DNA of 64,000 nucleotides from assembly GCF_042649825.1 (NCBI RefSeq), contig NZ_JBHSAB010000001.1:434001-498000 (forward strand), read 5' to 3'. The position numbers were made by a program, and so were the translations under genes. This DNA comes from Legionella_C dresdenensis (GTDB lineage Bacteria > Pseudomonadota > Gammaproteobacteria > Legionellales > Legionellaceae). Shown here in pieces: positions 7,901 through 15,588 of the stretch; position 1 is the first letter of the stretch, and each line of letters begins with the position of its first letter. Under the pieces are notes generated by a model. That model was not told where the DNA came from, did no database searches, and saw only the letters and a list, made by a program, of their open reading frames with translations.

Positions 7901-10731
7901 GTGAACTAGATGCAACTTTAACTCAGTATTGCCAACTTACATTTTCATTAAAAGATAAACCACCCTTTTTTGCTGCTTTATTTAAATTAGAAGAGCAAAA
8001 ACATGTATTCTTTATGGTAAAGCACAACATTATTACAGATGCATGGTCAGAAGGAATTATTATTTCGGAGTTGGCAAGAACCTATGAAAAACTCCTAAAT
8101 AATGAGGCAGTGGTGAAACATCAACAATCACCACAAATTATCGATGCAGCCTTTGTTATTCATGAATATTTAAACTCGAAATCAATGGATGAGAGCTTTA
8201 CTTATTGGACTAAAAAATTAGAACATGCCAAATGCTTCGATTTTCCAACTGATAAGGCAAGACCTATTCATTTGAAAGGACTTGGTTATAGGTATCGTCA
8301 TGCGTTTACCAAAATTAATCTGGAAAAATTAAGACGATTAGCACAATCAAATCTAGCTACTCCATTTATGCTGCTTGTGAGTGCATTAAACGTTTTTATG
8401 GCAAAATATTCTGGACAAACAGATATCATTTTAGGGACTGCGTTAGCTGGACGTGATATCTCTGATTTAGAACAGATGACAGGTTTTTTTGTAAATACAC
8501 TGCCTTTAAGAACTTGCTTTTCTGATAATGATACGTTTACTGAAATATTAAAACTGACGCGCTTGACCTGTATTGAGGCCTATGAGCATCAGAACCTGCC
8601 ATTTGAAAGTATTGTTGAGGCAACACGGGCCGAACGAACTATCAATAAAAACCCTTTATTCCAGATTATGGTAGTTTTACAAAATGCGGATGAGAGCCAA
8701 ATCCCTTCCTTTGGTCCAATAAAAACCAAACGAAGGTTGGTGCAAACCCATACTTCGATGTTTGATTTAGTATGGAATTTCTCTGAAGATAGTGAGCTTT
8801 TAACTCTTGAATTGGATTATTCTACAGAACTTTTTGAAGCAAAAAGTATTGAAAGACAAGTAACTAATTTTGAGAATTTGCTTGCTTATATACTTGAATA
8901 TGAGGATACCGTTTTTAAACAACTGCCTATTGTTTCTGAGTATGAGCAACAGGTCATTAGTCAATTCGAGCATGGTTCCAAATATCAGTTGCCTTCGCTA
9001 TCCATAGTGGAGCAAATTACAAAGCAAGCAGAACTAACACCTGAGTATATTGCCTTACGTGTTGGAGATAATGTTTATACCTATCGGTCTTTATTAAATC
9101 ATGTAGATCTATTGGCACGTGGTATTCAATCAAAAATAAGAGATAGCAACCACCACATCGGTATTTTAATGGATCGCAATGAACACATGGTTTTTGCCAT
9201 CCTAGCCACATTAAAAACTGGAAATGTTTATGTACCTATTGACCCAGATTATCCCAACGAGCGTGTACAACTCATGTTGGAAGACTCTAAAGTTTCTATG
9301 GTAATTACCGAAAAATCTCCGTTTTCATTTAAAAAAGTACCCTATTTTTCAACTCAGGATTTATTAGATGCTGGAGCCAATCAAGTTTTCAAACCGGTGG
9401 CTATTGGACCTGAAAATTTAGCATATATTTTATATACTTCAGGTAGTACTGGCCACCCAAAAGGTGTGATGGTAACACAACAAAATCTAGCTAATCTATG
9501 TATAGATTTTGTTAATCGATTGTCATTTGATAAGTCTGATCGTTTTTTAAGTATCACGACCATAAGCTTTGATATTTTTGGTCTGGAATTATATTGTCCA
9601 CTCATAGCAGGAATTGAGTTGGTAATTTGCAATCAGGATATTGCCAGAAATCCAGTATACTTAGTGAATTATATTAATGAAATTCAACCATCGCATATGC
9701 AGGCTACACCTACAATGTGGTCGATGATTGCAGACCACATTGCAATTAAAAATACCTTTACAGTGCTGTGTGGCGGTGAAGCAATGTCGAGCTCATTGTT
9801 ATCCCGGCTACAACAGCGCGCCACTAAGATTTTCAATGTCTATGGGCCGACAGAAACAACCATCTGGTCAACTGCTGCAGAACTTAGCTCAGAAAAGACT
9901 ATTCACATCGGCAAGCCTATTAGCAATACCAATTGTTATGTTCTGGATGATGCCAAAAATAAACTCCCAATTGGTGTATGGGGTGATTTATATATTGGTG
10001 GTGCAGGTGTTGCAAAAGGTTATTGGAATCGAGAGGAACTAACACAATCAGTATTTGTTATAGTTAATAACGAACAGGTTTATAAAACGGGCGATAAAGC
10101 AAAGTGGGATGCTGATGGTAACTTGGTTTATGGCGGACGAGCAGATAGTCAAATCAAGTTGCGTGGGCATCGAATTGAACTTGGAGAAATTGAAGCAGCT
10201 ATCATGTCTTGTATATCTGCCGAACAAGTTGTTGTCGCAGTACAACCTATCCAGAATGATAAAGTTTTAGTGGCATATTTGGTTTTCAAAGCACAGAAGC
10301 CAATGTCGCTTAGTGTGGATGAGTTAAGAGTTCGTTTAGAAGATAAACTGCCATCTTATATGATCCCATCTGCTTTAGTCGAACTGGCAGCCATTCCACT
10401 TACACCCAATAAAAAAGTGGATCGAAAAAAACTACCTATCCCTGATAGGGAAAATGCCAGCTCAGATGCACGTTATGTTCCACCTGCTACTTCATTTGAG
10501 GCAGAATTACAGACTATTTGGCAGAACGTGATGAAAATGAATAACCTAAGCGTTGTTGAAAGTTTTTTCAGTTTAGGTGGACACTCTTTACATATTCCGC
10601 AAATTGTATCCAATATAAATTCTCTGCATAATACGTCGCTAACTGTTAGAGACTTTATCCTGCACTCTACTATTAGAGATTTAGCTGCTTATTTAAACAC
10701 TTACATTACTAACCAAGAGGATCTGAAGTGA
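4963..10731 (+). CDS. two-module NRPS (X-A-PCP-C-A-PCP)
   Basis: A 1922-residue peptide synthetase. Residues 1-290 are not a recognisable C domain; parts faintly resemble a formyltransferase fold but lack its catalytic Asn-His motif. A1 (about 300-800) has YTSGSTGTPKG at 454, NGYGPTEAT, YKTGDL and NGKIDRK. PCP1 carries Ser840 in GVHSL. The C domain (about 885-1310) has SQKRLWFL and GFFVNTLPLR, but its HHxxxDG motif reads HNIITDA (1021-1027). A2 (about 1330-1830) has YTSGSTGHPKG at 1491 and YGPTETT. PCP2 carries Ser1875 in GGHSL. There is no thioesterase or reductase domain at the end. Specificity residues read by eye: A1 D-A-W-T-V-M-G-I-G-(K), aromatic-like but uncertain; A2 D-I-L-Q-L-G-V-I-W-(K), very close to the known glycine code. 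The start follows AAGGAT. The stop overlaps the exporter gene. Confidence 0.93.
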   Translation: MQNFNISIQTNDPKFIPILFNVNALGHRVTICTQSEEIINFCSNELIDFVNKTNSEPYDIIIASTASKDLFNQNTYVITPSLSAGDFDSPIVPGACVYWTLYKPDNEAQTFGHYIAKEICETDEIIHSLQESMIELIVNWSRNESLPPLQQCTAVTDIKTTYTFELNANLHDALTTLMHRYFDTDTCLMRAKHALNWAHLDGTYDVKKPASKDFEEPNLFIIHANTNTITEKIEKPDALLFLKITASGPEFNLYSNDIRFKNLLEHMAAIINTNDPTIDILSTDEQQKIRSFNRPKVDLPQISIIEQFERIRLQFPDQIAIVFKDEQWTYKELDNLSDRISFYLNSLKLSIDSPLLIAMDRHPLTIATILGVLKANCCYVPIDPSYPAERVVAMARDTNALYCLSTTSDINHFKIDKTQAKIIYIDEILVAKYAYQLNTKQTYPKASDLAYIIYTSGSTGTPKGVMIEHRNVINLVFAETEVCQISVSSRILNIASLGFDAAGWDIYGALLNGGTLYIAPKEIHTSPDELHQFIKNEQISLATLTPAVLALMPREAIDSLKTLVVMGDVCPRDVMEFWGSSVRLFNGYGPTEATIGATMSEFKPDKNSTCIGKPMLNYEAYVLDEHLNMQPLGIKGELYIAGYGLSRGYFNNPELTRERFIYHKFKGDLAPTRLYKTGDLACWNNNGSLEFIGRKDYQVKIRGIRLELGEVEIVLEKKPEVQQALVITGGEDGNKHLIAYVTLHDNMQTTKRHLLDYLKHYFHPSVLPQSIMILDAFPINANGKIDRKNLPTPIYDVFERQEVEEPSTFQEKAILAIIQSLLQKRAISIKQNIFEIGVHSLIAAQIAARINEQFKIKCSTRDVFEKPTVYDLALMVRSRSKTDDEWTIPIVYKRKGPLTPSQKRLWFLHELNPANTSYNLPFAIELNGPLQIDLFNQAFDTMVQKHESFRLIFNQEHGIPYQEALAHFSYEIPIILVNSSELDATLTQYCQLTFSLKDKPPFFAALFKLEEQKHVFFMVKHNIITDAWSEGIIISELARTYEKLLNNEAVVKHQQSPQIIDAAFVIHEYLNSKSMDESFTYWTKKLEHAKCFDFPTDKARPIHLKGLGYRYRHAFTKINLEKLRRLAQSNLATPFMLLVSALNVFMAKYSGQTDIILGTALAGRDISDLEQMTGFFVNTLPLRTCFSDNDTFTEILKLTRLTCIEAYEHQNLPFESIVEATRAERTINKNPLFQIMVVLQNADESQIPSFGPIKTKRRLVQTHTSMFDLVWNFSEDSELLTLELDYSTELFEAKSIERQVTNFENLLAYILEYEDTVFKQLPIVSEYEQQVISQFEHGSKYQLPSLSIVEQITKQAELTPEYIALRVGDNVYTYRSLLNHVDLLARGIQSKIRDSNHHIGILMDRNEHMVFAILATLKTGNVYVPIDPDYPNERVQLMLEDSKVSMVITEKSPFSFKKVPYFSTQDLLDAGANQVFKPVAIGPENLAYILYTSGSTGHPKGVMVTQQNLANLCIDFVNRLSFDKSDRFLSITTISFDIFGLELYCPLIAGIELVICNQDIARNPVYLVNYINEIQPSHMQATPTMWSMIADHIAIKNTFTVLCGGEAMSSSLLSRLQQRATKIFNVYGPTETTIWSTAAELSSEKTIHIGKPISNTNCYVLDDAKNKLPIGVWGDLYIGGAGVAKGYWNREELTQSVFVIVNNEQVYKTGDKAKWDADGNLVYGGRADSQIKLRGHRIELGEIEAAIMSCISAEQVVVAVQPIQNDKVLVAYLVFKAQKPMSLSVDELRVRLEDKLPSYMIPSALVELAAIPLTPNKKVDRKKLPIPDRENASSDARYVPPATSFEAELQTIWQNVMKMNNLSVVESFFSLGGHSLHIPQIVSNINSLHNTSLTVRDFILHSTIRDLAAYLNTYITNQEDLK

Positions 10732-11948
10732 ATAGTATCAAAGTACCATTATGGATTATCGTATTAATTGTTGCCCTACCGCAACTTAGTGAAACTATCT
10801 ATACGCCTGCATTGCCAGCGCTAGCACAAGGGCTTCATATTGATGAACAATTAGCTCAATGCACCCTGACAACCTATCTCATCGGATTTGCCTTTGGGGT
10901 GCTATTATGGGGTCGATTATCTGATCGAATAGGCAGAAAACCTGGGCTTTTATGTGGTTTAAGCGTTTATATGGTAGCGTCTATCGCATGTTACTTTAGC
11001 ACCTCTATTGAGATGTTGCTTGCTATGCGGTTTTTACAAGCCTTTGGTGCAAGCGTAGGTTCGGTTCTCGGTCAGGCTATTGCACGTGACGCGATAAAAC
11101 CAGAAGACAGGGGTCGTGCTTTTTCTATTGTAAGTATTGCAATGGCATTCGCTCCAGCTATTGGGCCGGTTATTGGCGGGATTATTACTCAATATACAGA
11201 ATGGACATCAGTGTTTTTAGTACTCTGTGTTTTAGCAGGTCTTATATTTATTCAGATCCAATTGTTTCTCCCTGAAACAAATCTACAACGGGGTGTAGCT
11301 CCTGCAAATGGTAGCTTATTTTGGTCCTGCTTAACACAAATGATACGCGATCCACGGCTTTTAGGTTTTGGGGTCATGGTTGGAGGCGTGAATGGAATCC
11401 TGTTTGGCTATTTTGCTGAATCCCCATTTTTTTTCATAGAATCGTTAGGGCTAAGCAACACAACCTTTGGAATGTTAGCCTTCGGAATTTGTTTTCCTCT
11501 TGCATTAGGAGGCGCCATTTCAAAAAAATTGCATGCTCGAGGCTATAGCGCCGATAACATAATTTGCTATGGTATTAGTGCTATTATTTTAGGAGCTCTT
11601 TTATTCTACGGGTTAACAACAACTTCTGTGATAAATGCTTCTATGCCGCTAGTCTCTATAACAATATCTTTGGCTTGTATATTCATTATTATGAGCGGCA
11701 TCACCATGATTATTCCTAATTGTTTAAGCCAGGCTTTACAGGATTATGGTTCCTATGCTGGTACCGCAGCTTCTATTTTTGGCTTTTATTATTACCTGCT
11801 GATTTCTCTGTTTACGGGGGTTATGGCGCTTATACACGACGGTAGTCTAAAAGCATTACCATTATTCATCTTAGTAATCTCAGGCATCATGATGTCAGTT
11901 TACTGCATGGTTATTATGCCTAAGGGTGCTGCCAAAGAGGTGGTGTAA
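10728..11948 (+). CDS. MFS exporter, Bcr/CflA drug-resistance type
   Basis: A 406-residue transporter with twelve predicted membrane helices. The motif between helices 2 and 3 (LWGRLSDRIGRKPGLL) and RFLQAFGASVGSVLGQAIARD after helix 4 are typical of the Bcr/CflA drug:H+ antiporters. The GTG start overlaps the NRPS stop (GTGA at 10728-10731), so translation is coupled and the likely role is export of the NRPS product or self-protection. It is as AT-rich as the NRPS and seems to belong to the same transferred unit. Other MFS subfamilies are possible, but the ATYTPALPAL-like first helix (IYTPALPALAQ) favours Bcr/CflA. Confidence 0.88.
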   Translation: MNSIKVPLWIIVLIVALPQLSETIYTPALPALAQGLHIDEQLAQCTLTTYLIGFAFGVLLWGRLSDRIGRKPGLLCGLSVYMVASIACYFSTSIEMLLAMRFLQAFGASVGSVLGQAIARDAIKPEDRGRAFSIVSIAMAFAPAIGPVIGGIITQYTEWTSVFLVLCVLAGLIFIQIQLFLPETNLQRGVAPANGSLFWSCLTQMIRDPRLLGFGVMVGGVNGILFGYFAESPFFFIESLGLSNTTFGMLAFGICFPLALGGAISKKLHARGYSADNIICYGISAIILGALLFYGLTTTSVINASMPLVSITISLACIFIIMSGITMIIPNCLSQALQDYGSYAGTAASIFGFYYYLLISLFTGVMALIHDGSLKALPLFILVISGIMMSVYCMVIMPKGAAKEVV

Positions 11949-12078
11949 AGCACCTCCGTCTCGCGAAAGCAGGAATCCATCATTCCACAGCATCTCATTT
12001 TGCTATGCAGATGGATTCCAGTTCGCGATATGATAGAGGTTAATGTATTTTCTTATATTTAGATGTAGGTGGCGCGTT
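11949..12078. repeat. degenerate copy of the CGCGAA palindromic element
   Basis: Between the MFS and LysE genes, TCTCGCGAAAGCAGGAATCCAT (11961 on) is matched by an inverted ATGGATTCCAGTTCGCGA ending near 12029. The layout is that of the elements at 50101-50187 and 58928-59016 but more mutated. The LysE gene start is just downstream. Confidence 0.55.
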
Positions 12079-12687
12079 ATGAAAGAACAGTTAATGACTA
12101 TTTTGGCAGCAAACGGTGCTGTTTTAATTGTTCCAGGATTAAATTTCACGCTCCTAACACGATATGCTCTGCAAAACGGATTTAGAGCCGCGATTCAATG
12201 CACTTTAGGTATAACGCTTGCGATTGCAGTGCATGTGCTATGTTCGATGCTTGGCTCATATCAATTGCTCTCTGCGACCCCTAAATTGTTCAAAGCAGTG
12301 CAAATTGCAGGTGCATTTTATATCTTTTACTTAGCAACAACGATTTTTTTAAGGATACTAAAAAATAAACCCGTTGCAGCAGATTGCGCAGCCAAAATAG
12401 AGAGACCCCTACTCCAGGGCTTGATGATTGATTTATTAAATCCCTTTGTAACTATCTTTTACATTAGTCTTTTTGCATCACTGATAAGCTCAAACACTAC
12501 TTCAATGGATATGTTTACTTATCTGGGATTCATTCTAGCTATTACTTTTATTTGGTTTTCATTTATATCGGTTGTTTTTTCGCGAGCCATTATTCGGGAT
12601 TATTTTTTAAAAATGAGAACAGTAATTGAACTCACTTCCACAGGCATTCTTTATTATTATGCTCAGCATTTGTTGGTTAGCTCTTGA
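12079..12687 (+). CDS. LysE/RhtB-family amino-acid exporter
   Basis: A 202-residue membrane protein with about six hydrophobic helices. VPGLNFTLLTRYALQNGFRAA followed by GITLAIAVHVLCSMLG is the standard LysE/RhtB N-terminal pattern (P-G-P..., G...G...G). The chosen start at 12079 puts this motif at the expected distance; the open frame extends 12 codons further to 12043, but that stretch (YFLIFRCRWRV) is not family-like. It lies 130 bases after the MFS gene in the same direction and converges with the thioesterase gene two bases away. It probably exports an amino acid or the small NRPS product; the specific substrate cannot be read from the sequence. Confidence 0.82.
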   Translation: MKEQLMTILAANGAVLIVPGLNFTLLTRYALQNGFRAAIQCTLGITLAIAVHVLCSMLGSYQLLSATPKLFKAVQIAGAFYIFYLATTIFLRILKNKPVAADCAAKIERPLLQGLMIDLLNPFVTIFYISLFASLISSNTTSMDMFTYLGFILAITFIWFSFISVVFSRAIIRDYFLKMRTVIELTSTGILYYYAQHLLVSS

Positions 12688-12689
12688 TT

Positions 12690-13388
12690 TTACATAGAGT
12701 ACTCGGTAAATATCACACTCAACTGCTCGGCCTGCGGAATATGTTCTCCTTCATAAGTACGATACTCAAACGACTGTGTTGTTTTATTTTGCCAAAATTC
12801 TTTGGTTTCCAAAGAATGACAGCGCATATCATTTACGGCATTAACGATGCTTATCGGGGTTTTGGTGAGGCTCATCATTCCCAATTGCATGGTCTTTAAA
12901 ATACTCCGATCTTTTTGCATTAACTCTTTTAAATAATTCAAGAAATCTTGTTCAAAGAGTTCCTTATATTCATCAATCAATGATTCTAACCAGCCATCAC
13001 AATTGAGGGATATCATGAGCTTGCTTTCACTGCAAACAGAAACCATTATGAGCCGCTCAACCCCAATACCATAATAATGCTCAAGAAATTGTGCAATATG
13101 AAATGCGATGTAGCCTCCCATACTAATACCACAAAAAACCAGAGTTTTATTATTAAGCCCCATATCAGATAACAGTTGCAATATCGTCAAACTTAACTCT
13201 CGAAACGAATGAGGCTCAAGCGAAAACTCCTGGTTGTAACGTCCGGGATATTCAATAACATACAGATCATACTCAGTACTAATGTAGGGGGCAAAGGAAT
13301 AAAATAAAGATCCTATCCCCCCTGCATAAGGAAATAGTACCATCGCTTTTGGTTTTGCATCTTGTCTTATAGATATTAATTTAGTCAA
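12690..13388 (-). CDS. type II (external) thioesterase of the NRPS
   Basis: A 232-residue alpha/beta hydrolase of the TEII family that clears misprimed carrier proteins. LFPYAGGIGS (oxyanion region), YPGRYNQ near 47 and CGISMGGYIAFH with the nucleophile Ser89 are all present; the catalytic His is in GEHI near the C-terminus, where the family usually has GxHF. The frame opens at a TTG at 13388 after AAGGTGAT; the next ATG (residue 16) would cut into the first strand, so TTG is preferred. It faces the exporter genes on the opposite strand. Since the synthetase has no release domain, this enzyme may also release the product, which would be unusual. Confidence 0.88.
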   Translation of the reverse strand: MTKLISIRQDAKPKAMVLFPYAGGIGSLFYSFAPYISTEYDLYVIEYPGRYNQEFSLEPHSFRELSLTILQLLSDMGLNNKTLVFCGISMGGYIAFHIAQFLEHYYGIGVERLIMVSVCSESKLMISLNCDGWLESLIDEYKELFEQDFLNYLKELMQKDRSILKTMQLGMMSLTKTPISIVNAVNDMRCHSLETKEFWQNKTTQSFEYRTYEGEHIPQAEQLSVIFTEYSM

Positions 13389-13645
13389 AATATCACCTTA
13401 TGGCATCATCCATATCAGCTGCATTAGTTTAGTGTCCATCCATAAATAGGACTATCCCCCCCTCTTTTTTAAACTGACATCAAAATAGAGAATTAAGCAA
13501 CCACATCAATCTGCCTTGGTGTTAATTTCACTAATAGCCATGTTGGGTCATTTATATATTAATAAGGCCAAAGACTTCGAGCACACCTCTATGCTTGAGC
13601 AATCGTACTAAATTAATATCGATTAAGCCAGTCAATTATTAGCTG
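13389..13645. pseudogene. decayed sequence with a possible LuxR-type remnant
   Basis: No intact gene. On the minus strand around 13542-13496 the frame reads LLVKLTPRQIDVVA then stop, which looks like the start of a LuxR-family helix-turn-helix (LTPREIEVL). Upstream frames are broken. If real, it would be the dead regulator of the adjacent NRPS island. The match is short and made by eye. Confidence 0.3.
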
Positions 13646-13921
13646 ATGAAAAGATGCGTACTTATGTACCCTTACACGAGTTCTTTGTTGTTAGCAACAG
13701 ATTATTTACCCCAGCTCAAAAAACATTGCTATTTCGATTCGCTTAGAAAGGGTAATATTAGCCGGTTGAATTTCTTTGTTCAGAATTCTCCAGCTATTTT
13801 CAATGAGCAAAAAAATGGTAGACTAGGATTGGTCTTAATAAAAGACCTGGACAGGAAAACAAAAGGCCAAATATTAGATTTATTTAAAGAGACATCTGCA
13901 AAAAATAATGTAAAAATTTAG
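13646..13921 (+). CDS. small orphan protein, probably partly decayed
   Basis: A 91-residue open frame with no recognised domain; basic N-terminus, mixed alpha-helical C-terminus ending DLFKETSAKNNVKI. The DNA encoding the last 15 residues is duplicated at 3780-3825. Near its start, a different frame (from 13645) reads DEKMRTYVPLHEFF, resembling DEEMRTYNFPHKM in the next gene (from 14312). The open frame may therefore be a composite of a frameshifted paralogue rather than a functional gene. No ribosome site is obvious before 13646. Confidence 0.35.
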   Translation: MKRCVLMYPYTSSLLLATDYLPQLKKHCYFDSLRKGNISRLNFFVQNSPAIFNEQKNGRLGLVLIKDLDRKTKGQILDLFKETSAKNNVKI

Positions 13922-13923
13922 GG
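13878..13923 (+). repeat. 46-bp direct repeat, right copy
   Basis: The partner of 3780-3825 (one mismatch), marking the right edge of the NRPS island. The copy forms the 3' end of the open frame stopping at 13921. Confidence 0.9.
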
Positions 13924-13931
13924 CGTACTAA

Positions 13932-14010
13932 GGATGTTGTCATTCCCCGCGAAGGCGGGAATCCCCCCCCCCGCCTTCATGTTCTTAACTTAATGGCAGC
14001 GCCCCCTACT
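13932..14010. repeat. truncated CGCGAA palindromic element
   Basis: GTTGTCATTCCCCGCGAAGGCGGGAATC followed by a run of C and the end TTCTTAACTTAATGGCAG. It has the same terminal sequence as the element at 58907-59040, but the middle is deleted. It sits directly outside the right 46-bp repeat. Confidence 0.7.
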
Positions 14011-14053
14011 GTTTAACGTAACCTATATGAAGAAATGACTATAAAGAGTAATT

Positions 14054-14422
14054 ATGAAAGAAATTGAATCTTTGGCTACATTAGCCGCACGTGTACTGGC
14101 TAAAAATCCTGAATTTTATAATAAACATTTACTTGATTTTGAAGCTGCTTCGCAAGTAGATAAAGAAATTAAAGTCCTGGAATTACAAACGATGCGTCTT
14201 TTACAGAAGTTAAAAGCGATTGGTATATACTTTAGTGAGCCAAGAATAATCCTGGAGATTGATCCTCGACCTGCCAATCAAAGCTTGCTTGATGAGGAGA
14301 AAAATTTGATTGATGAAGAAATGCGTACTTATAATTTCCCCCATAAGATGACGCTTTTTCCAGCTCGTGCCGCAAGGGATGATAAGGAACAACCAGACAA
14401 CTTTCTTAAAGTTTTTTTATAA
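14054..14422 (+). CDS. hypothetical 122-residue protein
   Basis: Mostly alpha-helical and charged, with no signal peptide, no membrane segment and no family I recognise. The N-terminus (IESLATLAARVLAKNPEFYNKHLLDFEAA) and the middle (LQTMRLLQKLKAIGIYFSEP) look like a small helical bundle. A short related stretch (DEEMRTY) occurs out of frame at 13645, so a paralogue once stood next to it. No strong ribosome site (TAAAGAG lies 10 bases before the ATG at 14054). It stands alone at the edge of the accessory island. Confidence 0.5.
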   Translation: MKEIESLATLAARVLAKNPEFYNKHLLDFEAASQVDKEIKVLELQTMRLLQKLKAIGIYFSEPRIILEIDPRPANQSLLDEEKNLIDEEMRTYNFPHKMTLFPARAARDDKEQPDNFLKVFL

Positions 14423-14569
14423 AGATCAGGTCCTTATATGGGCATAGATTTTTCAAGTTACTCTACATCTCGCGAAAAGCATCATCATACTAAAGTTCAG
14501 GTCAGATGGGCGCGACTCAACATTATCAATCTTTTATTGAATTCATGCCCATTTCCTGTGACTAAGCGG

Positions 14570-15007
14570 TTATTTTAATATAGGTATGCTATCAGGATTA
14601 TCCATAAATAAATTTTTAACTTCATCTGGAGCCAATTCAGCTATGGCGCCGTTTTTTGTTAACCAGCCCATTTCTGCACAAATTGTTCTGGTACGATTAT
14701 TACTTGCCATACCATGTTCGATTATTTCCTTTAAAGTCCAATTATCCTGCACTTGAGTTTTTCGGAGACAACCAAAAAAACCATTGAGATCCTTATTAAA
14801 CACTTCCCAGTGTTTTTTTAAAAAATTATCTTTTAAAGAATCTATGGTTTTTTTCCTGCCAATCTCTGCTTGTAACGCTTTTTCCTGGGCCTTTGCTTGT
14901 TGTGAGAGCAATTCGGATTCAGTAACAAAACCGCGTAAGGCTTCATAATTTGTTAAAGCAGCACCCATGTCCACAATTTGCTTAAACACGGGAATAATAT
15001 CACTCAC
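14570..15007 (-). CDS. hypothetical 145-residue protein
   Basis: Unrecognised soluble protein, helical with a central lysine/glutamine-rich segment (SQQAKAQEKALQAEIGRKK) that could form a short coiled coil. No signal peptide or cysteine motif. Its ATG lies 5 bases after the stop of the upstream gene at 15013, so the two are very probably one transcript and may act together. Composition is similar to the other accessory genes of this area. Confidence 0.5.
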   Translation of the reverse strand: MSDIIPVFKQIVDMGAALTNYEALRGFVTESELLSQQAKAQEKALQAEIGRKKTIDSLKDNFLKKHWEVFNKDLNGFFGCLRKTQVQDNWTLKEIIEHGMASNNRTRTICAEMGWLTKNGAIAELAPDEVKNLFMDNPDSIPILK

Positions 15008-15012
15008 ATGAT

Positions 15013-15411
15013 TTAAATCATAAGTAAGAGTTTTTGAGCTAATCCTGAGTGTTTAACATCAAGGTCGTTACCATAAGTTACAGTACTCGATTTGAGTGTT
15101 ATTTCTTGACCATTTAAGCTAATGATAGTGGCTTTATTTGTCTTAGAGTATGCATCTTTGATCACAGGCGCTTGTGTAACGGCTTTAATTAGTTTAAGCG
15201 CCTTATCATCCTCATAGCCCATTCTGTCATGAGCTCTCCAGGAAGTAGGAAAGTTATTTTGCAGATATGAGTAAATTTTTTTGTCGTCACCCATGTTAAG
15301 GACATGCACTACGCAACTGACTTTAGCTGTACCTTCTTCTAAAGTTAATGTCTGGTTTTTATCGTCTATTTGCAGTGCCGGTAATTTGATACAAATTGTA
15401 ATAATACTCAA
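15013..15411 (-). CDS. hypothetical 132-residue protein
   Basis: Unrecognised, probably beta-rich: alternating hydrophobic stretches (IITICIKLPALQI, TLTLEEGTAKVSCVVHVL) then a charged helical part and a final NGQEITLKSSTVTYG strand. No signal peptide. First gene of a two-gene unit with the gene ending at 14570. Nothing in it points to a function. Confidence 0.5.
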   Translation of the reverse strand: MSIITICIKLPALQIDDKNQTLTLEEGTAKVSCVVHVLNMGDDKKIYSYLQNNFPTSWRAHDRMGYEDDKALKLIKAVTQAPVIKDAYSKTNKATIISLNGQEITLKSSTVTYGNDLDVKHSGLAQKLLLMI

Positions 15412-15537
15412 CGTGCAGCCTCAATATTTAATATGTTTTTTATTATATCTTTTTTATCTTAATTTGGTCAATTGGTTTTATTTTATATTAACTAATGCAA
15501 ATCGCATGGACTCGCGGTCGTAATGGTGACAGAAAGT

Positions 15538-15557
15538 GTTGGGCTTTTCAGCCCAAC
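15538..15557. repeat. GTTGGGC palindrome downstream of ald
   Basis: GTTGGGCTTTTCAGCCCAAC, a copy of the 2978-2997 hairpin, located 31 bases beyond the ald stop on the side where ald transcription ends, so it may serve as terminator. Confidence 0.65.
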
Positions 15558-15588
15558 CTGCGTTGGATTAGGCGTTTTTATTGAACTA

